Source: Pseudomonas sp. GD04019 (GTDB lineage: Bacteria > Pseudomonadota > Gammaproteobacteria > Pseudomonadales > Pseudomonadaceae). Taken from it: a DNA stretch of 64,000 nt. The stretch covers positions 186,001-250,000 of the forward strand of contig NZ_JAOEEA010000005.1 of NCBI RefSeq assembly GCF_029837695.1. Direction: 5' to 3'. The notes below the pieces were generated by a model. It saw nothing but the letters and a program-made list of their open reading frames with translations. It was not told the origin of the DNA and did not search any database. Shown here piece after piece: positions 40,265 through 50,029 of this stretch (positions are counted from its first letter, which is position 1; every line of letters begins with the position of its first letter). The position numbers and the translations under genes are program-made.

Positions 40265-40328
40265 GGCGGCTCGCTTCCCGACGGATTCGGGGCAGGGTAG
40301 CGAGCGCCTGTGACGTTCCCGTGACGGC

Positions 40329-40736
40329 TTATGCGCCCAGCACTTGGCGCACGTCGTCCGGCACGGCGACCGAGGCGTTGCTGCCGTGGTCGATCCACAC
40401 CAGTTTGCAGTAGCCCTCGCCGTAGCACGTCTGTGGGTCTTCCAGCGTACTCAGGCGATGTTCCACCACCAGGCTGCTACGTCCCACGGCACCGGCGTAC
40501 AGCTCGACCACCAGGGTGGCCGGGTGCACCACGGGTTTCAGGTAGGTGTGCAGGGTTTGTAGCACCACCGGGCCCTGTGGGGCGTGATCGATATCGATAC
40601 CGATGCTGGCGAACCAGTCCACCCGCGCTTCCTGGACGTATTCCAGGTAGACGGTGTTGTTGACGTGGCCATAGTTGTCCATGTCGCCCCAACGCACGGG
40701 GATATGGGCGGTATGGATGAGACGTTTATCCGACAT
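40329..40736 (-). CDS. Acyl-CoA thioesterase, hotdog fold (YbgC-like)
   Basis: 135 residues. The 4HBT active-site stretch RWGDMDNYGHVNNTVYLEYVQEARVDWF includes the catalytic Asp and the HVNN motif. It hydrolyses an acyl-CoA; chain specificity unknown. It is divergent from mlaA. Confidence 0.9.
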   Translation of the reverse strand: MSDKRLIHTAHIPVRWGDMDNYGHVNNTVYLEYVQEARVDWFASIGIDIDHAPQGPVVLQTLHTYLKPVVHPATLVVELYAGAVGRSSLVVEHRLSTLEDPQTCYGEGYCKLVWIDHGSNASVAVPDDVRQVLGA

Positions 40737-40852
40737 GCTGGAGTCCGCTATGCTGCTGCCATACGAGGCGGCGAAGTTTATACTGCGCGGCCTAAACGGA
40801 TTCTGGGTCGGCCGCGGGCCGCCACACTACTCACGCAATGGGGAGACTGCAA

Positions 40853-41548
40853 ATGCGAATGATCGCGTGGCTCGATCGTCTGGGCCGCCTGTGCGCTTGC
40901 GCCGCGCTGGCCGTACTGCCGCTGGCGGCGCAGGCCGCGGAGGAGGACCCTTGGGAAGGTTTCAACCGCCCGATCTTCCGCTTCAACGATACCCTCGACA
41001 CCTATGCGCTGAAGCCCGTCGCCAAGGGCTACCAGGCGGTGACCCCGCAGTTCTTCGAGGATGGCGTGCACAACGTGTTCCGCAACATCGGCGACGTGAC
41101 CAACCTGGCCAACGACCTGTTGCAGGGCAAGGTGCATGACGCCGGCGTCGATGGCAGCCGCCTGATCTTCAACACCACCTTCGGTCTGCTCGGCTTCTTC
41201 GACGTGGCCAGCGAGATGGGCCTGCAGCGCAACGACGAGGACTTTGGACAGACTCTCGGAGCCTGGGGGCTGGACAGCGGCCCATACCTGGTGCTGCCGC
41301 TGCTCGGCCCGAGCACCCTGCGTGACGCCCCGGCCAAGATTCCGGACAGCTACCTCGGCCCGTATCCGTACATCGACCACGTGCCGACCCGCAACGTCAC
41401 CCGTGCGGTCAATGTGATCGACACCCGTGCCAGCCTGCTGTCGGCGGAGAAGATGGTCAGCGGCGACAAGTACATCTTCATCCGCAACGCCTACCTGCAG
41501 AACCGCGAGTTCCGCGTCAAGGACGGCGAGGTGGTGGACGACTTCTGA
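40853..41548 (+). CDS. mlaA: Phospholipid-removal outer-membrane protein MlaA/VacJ
   Basis: 231 residues. Mla pathway component that removes misplaced phospholipids from the outer leaflet. Conserved EDPWEGFNRPIFRFND, LLQGKVHDAGVDGSRLIFNTTFGLLGFFDVA and the YLVLPLLGPSTLRD region are present. The N-terminus ends LAVLPLAAQA-AEE, a signal peptidase I type site rather than the lipobox of E. coli MlaA. The start at 40853 follows GGGGAG. Confidence 0.9.
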   Translation: MRMIAWLDRLGRLCACAALAVLPLAAQAAEEDPWEGFNRPIFRFNDTLDTYALKPVAKGYQAVTPQFFEDGVHNVFRNIGDVTNLANDLLQGKVHDAGVDGSRLIFNTTFGLLGFFDVASEMGLQRNDEDFGQTLGAWGLDSGPYLVLPLLGPSTLRDAPAKIPDSYLGPYPYIDHVPTRNVTRAVNVIDTRASLLSAEKMVSGDKYIFIRNAYLQNREFRVKDGEVVDDF

Positions 41549-41564
41549 GTCGCTTCACACCATG

Positions 41565-41593
41565 AAAAAAGGCGGCCCCTGGGCCGCCTTTTT
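41565..41593. terminator. Terminator between mlaA and the PilZ gene
   Basis: GGCGGCCC / GGGCCGCC stem around CT, with A and T runs, between convergent genes. Confidence 0.9.
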
Positions 41594-41610
41594 CGTTTCC
41601 GTCACCGAAC

Positions 41611-41910
41611 TCAGCTCATCGACAGGATGGCCAGCCCGATGGAGGTTCGACCGTTTTCCAGGGGGATGATGCGCACCACTTCGGTCTGGGCCTCCAGGCC
41701 CTTGAGTTCACTGTGATCGGAAGGAATATGTACTTTCACCTGATCACCCATGGCGACCTGGCAGTTGGCCTCTACCTGCATGCCGGTGCTAGACAGGTCG
41801 AGACATTGGGCCGGAATTTCTTTGCCGGCGTGGTGAAGGATGACCGGGGTTTCCAGTCGCATGCGGATGAAGTCACGTTTCTCGCTGTAGGCACGATCAT
41901 TCTGGCTCAT
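41611..41910 (-). CDS. PilZ-domain c-di-GMP receptor protein
   Basis: 99 residues, a single PilZ domain. The two c-di-GMP binding motifs are present: RDFIR (RxxxR, residues 12-16) and DLSSTG (D/NxSxxG). The start MSQNDRAYSEKRDF was chosen because the longer in-frame version adds sequence antisense to the next leader. Divergent from rssB. Confidence 0.9.
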   Translation of the reverse strand: MSQNDRAYSEKRDFIRMRLETPVILHHAGKEIPAQCLDLSSTGMQVEANCQVAMGDQVKVHIPSDHSELKGLEAQTEVVRIIPLENGRTSIGLAILSMS

Positions 41911-42125
41911 GGACCCTATCCTCTTGTTGTAAAGACGCTCCCCGAGGGTCTTATAACCCCCGTCGATTTGAGGTGTAAAGGCACCCGGCGACAATCGGCA
42001 GGCTGCTTGAATCGCCTGGCGGATGGGAGTACCGTCTGCGCCGTGAATCGTCCGAGTACAGGTGTTTTCCCTGGTTTCGGACACCAAATTCAATTTCTCT
42101 CCGGCGTCTTTTGCCTGGATGGCCC

Positions 42126-43310
42126 ATGCATAAAACCAGCGCCAAGCTGCTGATTATCGATGATGACGAGGTAGTGCGAGCGAGCCTTGCGGCCTACCTC
42201 GACGACAGCGGTTTCCAGGTCCTGCAGGCCGGAAACGGGCTGCAAGGGCTGGAAGTGTTCGAACGCGAACAGCCCGACGTGATCATCTGCGACCTGCGCA
42301 TGCCGCAGATCGACGGCCTCGAGCTGATTCGCCGGATCAATGTGCTCAACAGCGAAATCCCGGTCATCGTCGTCTCCGGTGCCGGGGTGATGAGTGATGC
42401 GGTCGAGGCCCTGCGCCTGGGCGCCGCCGATTACCTGATCAAGCCGCTGGAAGACCTGGCCGTACTCGAGCACTCGATCCGCCGTGCCCTGGATCGCTCC
42501 CAGCTGCGCCTGGAGAACCAGCGCTACCGCGAGAAGCTGGAAGCCGCCAACCGCGAGCTGCAGGCCAGCCTGCACCTGTTGCAGGAAGACCAGAACGCCG
42601 GGCGCCAGGTGCAGATGAACATGCTGCCGGTGACACCCTGGCAGGTGGATGGCCTGGAGTTTGCCCACCAGATCATTCCGTCGCTGTACCTGTCCGGTGA
42701 TTTCGTCGACTACTTCCGCGTCGACGAGCGCCGCGTAGCCTTCTACCTGGCCGACGTCTCTGGCCATGGCGCGTCCTCGGCCTTCGTCACCGTACTGCTC
42801 AAGTTCATGACCACGCGCCTGCTCTACGAGTGGCGGCGCAATGGCATCCTGCCGGAGTTCAAACCATCCGATGTGCTCGGGCACATCAACCGCGGCCTGA
42901 TCAACTGCAAGCTGGGCAAGCACGTGACCATGCTCGGCGGCGTGATCGACGAGGAAAGTGGCACGCTGACCTATAGCATTGGTGGCCATTTGCCCCTGCC
43001 GGTGCTGTACAGCGAGGGTGAGGCGCGCTATCTGGAAGGCCGCGGTCTGCCGGTGGGGTTGTTCGAGGAAGCCACCTACAGCGATCTGGTCATGCAACTG
43101 CCGCAGTCTTTCAGTCTGAGCCTGATGTCCGACGGCATTCTGGACCTTTTGCCCGGCGATACGCTCAAAGAAAAGGAAGCCGCGCTGCCCAGACTGGTCA
43201 GCGAGGCTGGAGGCACTCTCGACGGGTTGCGCCAAGTGTTCGGGCTGGCCAATCTGCGTGATATGCCGGATGATATTGCCTTGCTGGTGTTGAGCAGGAA
43301 CCTTGCATGA
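42126..43310 (+). CDS. rssB: Response regulator with PP2C-type phosphatase, RssB
   Basis: 394 residues. Receiver with Asp56 (VIICDLRMPQIDG), a coiled-coil linker (~125-165), and a SpoIIE/PP2C phosphatase domain with acidic metal-site residues (FVDYFRVDERRVAFYLADVSGHG, LMSDGILDLL). In P. aeruginosa RssB acts with the anti-sigma antagonist RssC to control RpoS. Its stop overlaps the rssC start. Confidence 0.88.
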   Translation: MHKTSAKLLIIDDDEVVRASLAAYLDDSGFQVLQAGNGLQGLEVFEREQPDVIICDLRMPQIDGLELIRRINVLNSEIPVIVVSGAGVMSDAVEALRLGAADYLIKPLEDLAVLEHSIRRALDRSQLRLENQRYREKLEAANRELQASLHLLQEDQNAGRQVQMNMLPVTPWQVDGLEFAHQIIPSLYLSGDFVDYFRVDERRVAFYLADVSGHGASSAFVTVLLKFMTTRLLYEWRRNGILPEFKPSDVLGHINRGLINCKLGKHVTMLGGVIDEESGTLTYSIGGHLPLPVLYSEGEARYLEGRGLPVGLFEEATYSDLVMQLPQSFSLSLMSDGILDLLPGDTLKEKEAALPRLVSEAGGTLDGLRQVFGLANLRDMPDDIALLVLSRNLA

Positions 43311-43801
43311 ATCCTGGGAATAGCCCCGGTAGGATCCAGTTCGCCGAGCAGGACGGTACCTTCGTCCTGAAGTTCGTCGGTGAAGTCCGCCTGACCTTGT
43401 GTTCGGCGCTGGATGCAACGATCGAGAAAATCTTCACGGCGCTGAATTTTTCGGCGATCGTCATTGATCTGACGGAAACCCGCAGCATCGATAGCACTAC
43501 TCTTGGCTTGCTGGCCAAGCTTTCCATCCTGTCCCGGCAAAAGGTCGGCTTGCTGCCCACCGTGGTCACTACCCACGAGGACATTACGCGCCTGCTGCAG
43601 TCGATGGGCTTCGATCAGGTATTCAATATCGTCGACCGCCCGATTCCCTGCCCGGAGTGTCTGAGCGACCTGCCATCGCAGGACCAGTCGGAAGAGGTGG
43701 TCAAGGCCAAGGTGCTGGAAGCGCATCGAATCCTTATGGGGCTTAACGATTCCAACCGCGAGGCCTTCCATGACCTGGTGAATGCGCTGGAACGCAGCTG
43801 A
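43307..43801 (+). CDS. rssC: STAS-domain anti-sigma factor antagonist RssC
   Basis: 164 residues. STAS fold with the phosphorylatable Ser63 in SIDSTTLGLLAKL. A ~60-residue C-terminal extension after the STAS core contains two Cys (PIPCPECLSDLP). Translationally coupled to rssB (ATGA). Confidence 0.88.
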   Translation: MNPGNSPGRIQFAEQDGTFVLKFVGEVRLTLCSALDATIEKIFTALNFSAIVIDLTETRSIDSTTLGLLAKLSILSRQKVGLLPTVVTTHEDITRLLQSMGFDQVFNIVDRPIPCPECLSDLPSQDQSEEVVKAKVLEAHRILMGLNDSNREAFHDLVNALERS

Positions 43802-43818
43802 GCATTCACTGAGGCCAT

Positions 43819-43854
43819 AAAAAGGGCGATCTCCGCAGGGAGATCGCCCTTTTT
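43819..43854. terminator. Terminator between rssC and tal
   Basis: AAGGGCGATCTCC / GGAGATCGCCCTT with A and T runs, between convergent genes. Confidence 0.92.
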
Positions 43855-43867
43855 CGTTGTCGCCGAG

Positions 43868-44791
43868 TCAGCGCCGCGCGGCGAGCAGCGCCTCCAGTTT
43901 TTCCTGGTCGCGGGCGAACAGGCGGATGCCTTCGGCCAGCTTCTCGGTGGCCATGGCGTCTTCGTTCATGGCCCAGCGGAAGCCTTTCTCGTCCAGTGGC
44001 TGGCGTGCTTCGCCGGTGCCGGGAGTAAGGATGCGCGGCAGCTCGCCCTGGTCGTCGGCCAGCTGTTGCAGCAGCTCCGGGCTGATGGTCAGGCGGTCGC
44101 AGCCGGCCAACTGCTCGATCTGCCCCAGGTTGCGGAAGCTGGCGCCCATCACCACGGTCGGATAGCCGTTGGCCTTGTAGTACTGGTAGATGCGCGAGAC
44201 GGACTTCACGCCGGGGTCCTCGGCGCCGACGAAGTCGCGGCCCTCGGCCTTCTTGTACCAGTCGTAGATGCGGCCGACGAAGGGCGAAATCAGGAACACA
44301 CCGGCATCGGCGCAGGCCGCGGCCTGGGCGAAGGAGAACAGCAGGGTCAGGTTGGTCTGGATGCCGGCCTTTTCCAGCTGTTCCGCGGCGCGGATGCCTT
44401 CCCAGGTCGAGGCGATCTTGATCAGCACTCGCTCGCGGCCGATGCCGGCCTGCTCATACAGGCCGATGATGCGTTCGGCGCGGCGCAGGGTGGCCTGGGT
44501 GTCGAAGGACAGTCGCGCATCCACCTCGGTGGAGATACGCCCCGGGATCACCTTGAGGATCTCCTGGCCGACGGCCACGCCGAAGCGGTCACAGGCCAGG
44601 CCTAGGTCGCCGCCGCAGCCGCCGACTGCCTGATCCAGTAGCTCGGCGTAGCGGGGCAGTGCCGCAGCCTTGAGCAAGAGCGAAGGGTTGGTGGTGGCAT
44701 CGACCGGTTTCAGGCGGCTGATGGCGTCGAGATCGCCGGTGTCGGCGACCACGGTGGTGAACTGCTTGAGTTGGTCCAGCTTGGAGGTCAT
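43868..44791 (-). CDS. tal: Transaldolase
   Basis: 307 residues. Non-oxidative pentose phosphate pathway. Schiff-base Lys in [14 protein letters not shown], and [13 protein letters not shown] near the N-terminus. The start [11 protein letters not shown] is preferred over seven extra in-frame residues. Confidence 0.95.
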   Translation of the reverse strand: MTSKLDQLKQFTTVVADTGDLDAISRLKPVDATTNPSLLLKAAALPRYAELLDQAVGGCGGDLGLACDRFGVAVGQEILKVIPGRISTEVDARLSFDTQATLRRAERIIGLYEQAGIGRERVLIKIASTWEGIRAAEQLEKAGIQTNLTLLFSFAQAAACADAGVFLISPFVGRIYDWYKKAEGRDFVGAEDPGVKSVSRIYQYYKANGYPTVVMGASFRNLGQIEQLAGCDRLTISPELLQQLADDQGELPRILTPGTGEARQPLDEKGFRWAMNEDAMATEKLAEGIRLFARDQEKLEALLAARR

Positions 44792-44866
44792 GACGAAGCC
44801 CTGTCGTTGCATGACCCCGACCTTACCCGAGCCGAGCGGGCTGCTTCAACGTCTGGCGCGGGCTTT

Positions 44867-45859
44867 TCAGTGGCCGACGAGCAGTTCTATGGCCTGGTCG
44901 AGCAGGGCCAGCGGCTCCTGGGTCTTGTGTACGTCCACCGAGAGCAACTGGCGGAAGCGCCGGGCACCGGCAAAGCCCTGCGCCAGGCCCAGCACATGGC
45001 GGGTGATGTGGTGCATGGCGCCGCCTTCTGCAATATGCCGCTCGATATAGGGACGCATGCGGGTCAGCGCCTCGGCGCGGCTGATCACTGGCTTGTCCTG
45101 GCCGAACAGCTGCTGGTCGACCTGCGCCAGCAGGTAGGGGTTGTGATAGGCCTCGCGGCCCAGCATCACGCCGTCGAAGGTCTGCAGATGAGCCTGGCAT
45201 TCCTCTAGGGTCTTGATGCCGCCGTTGAGAATGATCTCCAGCTCGGGGAAGTCCTGCTTGAGCTGCGCCGCCACGTCGTAGCGCAGTGGCGGGATCTCGC
45301 GATTCTCCTTGGGCGACAGGCCCTCGAGAATGGCGATGCGTGCATGCACGGTGAAACTGGTGCAGCCGGCTTCGCGTACCGTGTCGACGAAGTCGCACAG
45401 CTCGCCATAGCTGTCGCGGCCGTTGATACCGATGCGATGCTTGACCGTCACCGGAATGCTCACCGCATCCTGCATGGCCTTGACGCAGTCGGCCACCAGT
45501 TGCGGGTGGCCCATCAGACAGGCGCCGATCATATTGTTCTGCACCCGGTCGCTGGGGCAGCCGACGTTCAGGTTGACCTCGTCGTAGCCATGCTCTTCTG
45601 CCATACGGGCGCAGGCCGCCAGGTCGGCCGGATTGCTGCCGCCCAGCTGTAGGGCCAGCGGATGCTCGCACTCGTCGTAGCGCAGGAAGCGCGCGGCATC
45701 GTTGTGCAGCAGTGCCCCGATGGTGACCATCTCGGTATACAACAGGGCCTGGCTGGAGAGCTGACGCAGGAAGTAACGGCAGTGGCGATCCGTCCAGTCC
45801 ATCATCGGGGCCACGGAGAAGCGGCGGGAGGGTTCTGGGCGTTGCGGGGAGATCGACAT
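44867..45859 (-). CDS. dusA: tRNA-dihydrouridine(20/20a) synthase DusA
   Basis: 330 residues. FMN TIM-barrel enzyme reducing U20/U20a of tRNA. Conserved VAPMMDWTDRHCR, the catalytic Cys in NVGCPSDRVQ, and GVMLGREAYHNPYLL. The start MSISPQRPEPSRRFSVAPMM was chosen over an in-frame ATG 11 codons upstream; either is possible. Confidence 0.95.
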   Translation of the reverse strand: MSISPQRPEPSRRFSVAPMMDWTDRHCRYFLRQLSSQALLYTEMVTIGALLHNDAARFLRYDECEHPLALQLGGSNPADLAACARMAEEHGYDEVNLNVGCPSDRVQNNMIGACLMGHPQLVADCVKAMQDAVSIPVTVKHRIGINGRDSYGELCDFVDTVREAGCTSFTVHARIAILEGLSPKENREIPPLRYDVAAQLKQDFPELEIILNGGIKTLEECQAHLQTFDGVMLGREAYHNPYLLAQVDQQLFGQDKPVISRAEALTRMRPYIERHIAEGGAMHHITRHVLGLAQGFAGARRFRQLLSVDVHKTQEPLALLDQAIELLVGH

Positions 45860-45973
45860 GGGGCGCTGCGTGAATGTGGAAACGGCCGGCATTCTACCGC
45901 AGTTGGCGACAGTCGATCCGGGCGGCTGCTATCCTGAGTATCAGGTTCTCGGTTCGATAGGGAGATGACACTC

Positions 45974-46279
45974 ATGCAAAGCAAATATTGGCTGGCCGCG
46001 CTGGCCCTTGGTTTCAGTCTGCAGGCGGCCGCCACCAGTTTCGTGGTGACCACCGACGGTATAGTCAATACGGTCGAAGGGACCAGCGACGTCACCTCGT
46101 CCTCTTTCGGTGACGACAAGGTGGTGCGCGAGGCCAAGGATGATGCGGCGAGCTTCGTCGCCAGCCAGGGCGATATTCGGGGCGCTCACCTGGAGGCGGC
46201 CTTCCAGCACATTCGTGGCAAGCTGCCGGAGCTGCAGGTGAACGACATGCAACTGGCTCAGGCCATTCTCGCCTTGTGA
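45974..46279 (+). CDS. DUF2388 exported small protein
   Basis: 101 residues with a signal peptide ending LQAAATS. Core VVTTDGIVNTVEGTSDVTSSSFGDDKVVREAKDDAASFVAS matches DUF2388, a Pseudomonas-typical family of unknown role. The ATG at 45974 is used because the GGAGATG ribosome site (45961-45967) is too close to the ATG at 45965. Confidence 0.85.
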   Translation: MQSKYWLAALALGFSLQAAATSFVVTTDGIVNTVEGTSDVTSSSFGDDKVVREAKDDAASFVASQGDIRGAHLEAAFQHIRGKLPELQVNDMQLAQAILAL

Positions 46280-46296
46280 GCAGATAGCAGAATGAA

Positions 46297-46321
46297 AAAC
46301 GGCGCCTTGGGGCGCCGTTTT
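46297..46321. terminator. Terminator between the DUF2388 and oxidase genes
   Basis: AAACGGCGCC TTGG GGCGCCGTTT, between convergent genes. Confidence 0.88.
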
Positions 46322-46335
46322 CGTTTATAGCGAGG

Positions 46336-47619
46336 TTAGACGCCCAGCTTGTCGCGCAGGCTGTAGTACCAGGCGCCCAAGGCGCTGAACGGTACTTGGA
46401 ACAGGCGGCCACCCGGGAAGGGGTAGTGTGGCAGGCTGGCGAAGGCGTCGAAGCGCTCGGCCTGGCCGCGCAGGGTTTCCGCCAGCAGCTTGCCGGCCAG
46501 GTGGGTGTAGGTCACGCCGTGGCCGCTGCAGCCCTGGGAGTAGTAGATGTTGTCACCGAGGCGACCGACCTGCGGCAGGCGCGACAGGGTCAGCAGGAAG
46601 TTGCCGGTCCAGGCGAAGTCGATCTTCACATCCTTCAGTTGCGGGAAGGTCTTGAGCATCTTCGGCCGGATGATCGCCTCGATGTTCGCCGGATCGCGGG
46701 CGCCGTAGACCACGCCGCCGCCGAAGATCAGGCGCTTGTCCGCGGTCAGGCGGTAGTAGTCGAGCAGGTAGTTGCAGTCCTCGACGCAGTAGTCCTGCGG
46801 CAGCAGGCTCTTGGCCAGCGCGTCGGACAGCGGCTCGGTGGTGATCACCTGGGTGCCGCAGGGCATGGACTTGCTGGCCAGCTCCGGCAGCAGGTTGCCC
46901 AGATAGGCGTTGCCGGCCACCACCACGAACTTGGCCTTCACGCGGCCCTCCGGGGTGTGCACCACCGGGTTGGCGCCGCGCTCGACGCGGACCGCCGGGC
47001 TCTGCTCATAGATGATGCCGCCGAGGGATTCCACGGCAGCTGCCTCGCCCAGGGCCAGGTTGAGCGGGTGGATATGGCCGCCGCTCATGTCCAGCATGCC
47101 GCCGACATAGCTGTCGGTGTCCACCACTTCACGGATGCGCTTCTTGTCCAGCAGCTCCAGCTGGGTGTGGCCGTAGCGCTCCCATAGCTTCTTCTGCGAT
47201 TCCAGATGCTTCATGTGCTTCGGCGTGTTGGCGGCAAACACGCCGCCATCCTTCAGGTCGCACTGGATGTCGTACTTGGCGATGCGCTCGCGGATGATGC
47301 GGCCGCCCTCGAAGGCCATGTCGCCAAGCAGCTTGGCCTGTTTCGGGCCGACGGTGCGCTCGATCACGTCGATATCGCGGCTATAGCTGTTGACGATCTG
47401 GCCGCCGTTACGCCCGGAGGCGCCGAAGCCAACCTTGGCGGCCTCGACGATGGTGACCTTGAAGCCATTCTCCAGCAGGAACAGGGCAGTGGAGAGGCCG
47501 GTATAGCCGGCGCCGATGATGCAGACATCGGTCTCGGTCTCGCCCTGCAGTGCCGGGCGCTGCGGAACAGGATTGGCCGAGGCGGCGTAATAGGATTGGG
47601 GGTAGGGTGTGTGCGCCAT
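46336..47619 (-). CDS. pauB3: FAD-dependent glutamylpolyamine oxidase (PauB3-like)
   Basis: 427 residues. DAO-type oxidoreductase with CIIGAGYTGLSTALFLLENG, GFGASGRNGGQIVNS and GCSGHGVTYTHLAGKLLAE. Polyamine catabolism in Pseudomonas uses several PauB enzymes that oxidise gamma-glutamyl-polyamines. The assignment to the PauB3 branch rests on context memory, not on a tree. Confidence 0.82.
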   Translation of the reverse strand: MAHTPYPQSYYAASANPVPQRPALQGETETDVCIIGAGYTGLSTALFLLENGFKVTIVEAAKVGFGASGRNGGQIVNSYSRDIDVIERTVGPKQAKLLGDMAFEGGRIIRERIAKYDIQCDLKDGGVFAANTPKHMKHLESQKKLWERYGHTQLELLDKKRIREVVDTDSYVGGMLDMSGGHIHPLNLALGEAAAVESLGGIIYEQSPAVRVERGANPVVHTPEGRVKAKFVVVAGNAYLGNLLPELASKSMPCGTQVITTEPLSDALAKSLLPQDYCVEDCNYLLDYYRLTADKRLIFGGGVVYGARDPANIEAIIRPKMLKTFPQLKDVKIDFAWTGNFLLTLSRLPQVGRLGDNIYYSQGCSGHGVTYTHLAGKLLAETLRGQAERFDAFASLPHYPFPGGRLFQVPFSALGAWYYSLRDKLGV

Positions 47620-47762
47620 ATTTGAACCTTTGTTCTTTATTTTTTACGGAATAAGCCGATCCTACCCGAGTCAAAATGCGCCGGCTAGCCTCCGTGCAAA
47701 ATTTTTAACGCCTGGCTGTGCAGCAAAAAATCCGTTTATTCAGAGGCTTAGCGAAAAAGATG

Positions 47763-47790
47763 TTGACACTCCGGCGGATCTCCCTAAAAT
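47763..47790 (+). promoter_or_regulatory. Promoter of tRNA-Val
   Basis: TTGACA (47763-47768), 16-base spacer, TAAAAT (47785-47790), then a GC-rich discriminator. The start site would be a few bases ahead of the tRNA. Confidence 0.8.
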
Positions 47791-47803
47791 GCGCCTCCAT
47801 CGC

Positions 47804-47880
47804 AGGCACATAGCTCAGTTGGTTAGAGCACCACCTTGACATGGTGGGGGTCGTTGGTTCGAGTCCAATTGTGCCTACCA
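47804..47880 (+). tRNA. tRNA-Val (GAC)
   Basis: 77 bases including CCA. Acceptor AGGCACA / TGTGCCT, anticodon GAC in loop TTGACAT. It has its own terminator at 47887, so thrS need not be read through. Confidence 0.97.
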
Positions 47881-47886
47881 AATCCG

Positions 47887-47917
47887 AAAGGGGTCGTACA
47901 TACGACCCCTTTTTTAT
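47887..47917 (+). terminator. Terminator after tRNA-Val
   Basis: Stem AGGGGTCGTA / TACGACCCCT with a CA loop, then TTTTTT. The ~187 bases from here to thrS show no T-box, leader peptide or other recognised element. Confidence 0.9.
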
Positions 47918-48104
47918 TGGCTGCTTGTCAGGGCTGCGGCTTTCTGGAAGCATCCGCGATTCGTTTACCTCCAGTGACTGCGGTCTGTCCCGGTTTGCCG
48001 CAAGGCTCCTGCCATCGTCTGGCAGGCATATCGCCGGATCGCTTCCTGGCTCATCCCAACCCACGTGACCTTTGGTAGGGGTCACCACTAGGAGAGGAGG
48101 CGCC

Positions 48105-50027
48105 ATGCCCATCATTACTCTTCCCGACGGCAGTCAGCGTTCGTTCGATCGTCCCGTTTCCGTGCTCGAGGTGGCCCAGTCCATCGGTGCCGGTCTGGCC
48201 AAGGCCACCCTGGCCGGCAAGGTCAACGGCAAGCAGGTAGACGCCTGCGACTTGATCGAAAGCGACGCCACCCTGCAGATTCTCACGCCGAAGGACGAAG
48301 AAGGGCTGGAGATCATCCGCCATTCCTGTGCGCACCTGGTCGGTCACGCGGTCAAGCAGCTCTATCCGAACGTCAAGATGGTGATCGGGCCGGTGATCGA
48401 GGAAGGCTTCTATTACGACATCGCCAGCGATCGCCCCTTCACGCCGGAAGACATGGCAGCCATCGAAAAGCGCATGGCCGAACTGATCGACAAGGACTAT
48501 GACGTCATCAAGAAGATGACTCCGCGTGCCGAGGTCATCGAGCTGTTCAGGGCGCGTGGCGAGGAATACAAGCTGCGCCTGATCGACGACATGCCGGACG
48601 AGCAGGCCATGGGCCTGTACTTCCACGAAGAATACGTCGACATGTGCCGCGGCCCGCACGTGCCCAACACGCGCTTCCTCAAGTCGTTCAAGCTGACCAA
48701 GATTTCCGGTGCCTACTGGCGCGGCGACTCGAAGAACGAGCAGCTGCAGCGTATCTATGGCACCGCCTGGGCGGACAAGAAGCAGCTGGCCGCCTACATC
48801 CAGCGTATCGAAGAGGCCGAGAAGCGCGATCATCGTCGCATCGGCAAGCAGCTGGATCTGTTCCACCTGCAGGAAGAAGCCCCGGGCATGGTGTTCTGGC
48901 ACCCGGCCGGCTGGACCGTCTACCAGGCGCTTGAGCAGTACATGCGCCAGGTGCAGCGCGAGCATGGCTATGTAGAGGTGCGCACCCCGCAGGTGGTCGA
49001 CCGCATCCTCTGGGAGCGTTCGGGCCATTGGTCGAACTACGCCGAGAACATGTTCACCACCAATTCGGAAAACCGCGACTATGCGGTGAAGCCGATGAAC
49101 TGCCCGTGCCACGTGCAGATCTTCAACCAGGGCCTGAAGTCCTACCGCGACCTGCCGCTGCGCCTGGCCGAGTTCGGTGCCTGTCACCGCAACGAGCCGT
49201 CTGGTGCGCTGCACGGCATCATGCGTGTGCGCGGCTTCACTCAGGACGATGCGCACATCTTCTGCACCGAAGATCAGGTGAAGAAAGAGGCGGCCGACTT
49301 CATCAAGCTGACCCTGCAGGTGTATTCCGACTTCGGCTTCTCCGATATCTCGATGAAGCTGTCCACTCGCCCGGCCAAGCGCGTAGGTTCCGACGAGCTG
49401 TGGGATCGCGCTGAGACTGCGCTGGCGGATGCGCTGAACGAGTCCGGTCTGGAGTGGGAATACCAGCCGGGCGAGGGTGCCTTCTACGGTCCGAAGATCG
49501 AATTCACCCTCAAGGATTGCCTGGGGCGCAACTGGCAGTGCGGCACCTTGCAGTATGATCCGAACCTGCCGGAGCGTCTGGATGCCAGCTATATCGCCGA
49601 AGATAACAGCCGTATTCGTCCGGTCATGCTGCATCGCGCCATTCTTGGTTCCTTCGAGCGCTTCATCGGCATGCTGATCGAGCACTACGCTGGTGCCTTC
49701 CCGTCCTGGCTGGCTCCAGTCCAGGCGGTGATCATGAATATCACCGACAAGCAGGCCGATTTTGCCCTCGAAGTCGAGAAAACTCTCAACCAAAGCGGGT
49801 TCCGTGCCAAGTCCGACTTGAGAAACGAAAAAATCGGCTTTAAAATCCGCGAGCATACTTTGCTCAAGGTTCCCTATCTCCTGGTTATTGGCGACAGGGA
49901 AGTTGAGACACGATCCGTTGCTGTGCGTACCCGCGAAGGTGTCGACCTGGGCTCCATGCCTCTGGAACAGTTCGCCGAACAGCTCAAGCAAGCGGTTTCC
50001 CGGCGTGGTCGCCAAGATTCGGAGTAA
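48105..50027 (+). CDS. thrS: Threonyl-tRNA synthetase
   Basis: 640 residues, full length. TGS domain at the N-terminus (~1-60), second additional domain with the HxxxH motif ([13 protein letters not shown]), and a class II catalytic core with the zinc Cys in [11 protein letters not shown] strong GGAGAGGAGG ribosome site precedes the ATG. It overlaps the infC leader. Confidence 0.97.
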   Translation: MPIITLPDGSQRSFDRPVSVLEVAQSIGAGLAKATLAGKVNGKQVDACDLIESDATLQILTPKDEEGLEIIRHSCAHLVGHAVKQLYPNVKMVIGPVIEEGFYYDIASDRPFTPEDMAAIEKRMAELIDKDYDVIKKMTPRAEVIELFRARGEEYKLRLIDDMPDEQAMGLYFHEEYVDMCRGPHVPNTRFLKSFKLTKISGAYWRGDSKNEQLQRIYGTAWADKKQLAAYIQRIEEAEKRDHRRIGKQLDLFHLQEEAPGMVFWHPAGWTVYQALEQYMRQVQREHGYVEVRTPQVVDRILWERSGHWSNYAENMFTTNSENRDYAVKPMNCPCHVQIFNQGLKSYRDLPLRLAEFGACHRNEPSGALHGIMRVRGFTQDDAHIFCTEDQVKKEAADFIKLTLQVYSDFGFSDISMKLSTRPAKRVGSDELWDRAETALADALNESGLEWEYQPGEGAFYGPKIEFTLKDCLGRNWQCGTLQYDPNLPERLDASYIAEDNSRIRPVMLHRAILGSFERFIGMLIEHYAGAFPSWLAPVQAVIMNITDKQADFALEVEKTLNQSGFRAKSDLRNEKIGFKIREHTLLKVPYLLVIGDREVETRSVAVRTREGVDLGSMPLEQFAEQLKQAVSRRGRQDSE

Positions 50028-50029
50028 TC

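Noticed and set aside
47918..48104. Possible T-box or leader peptide ahead of thrS
   Set aside because: No T-box sequence, no Thr-rich leader, and the hairpin at 47887 belongs to tRNA-Val.
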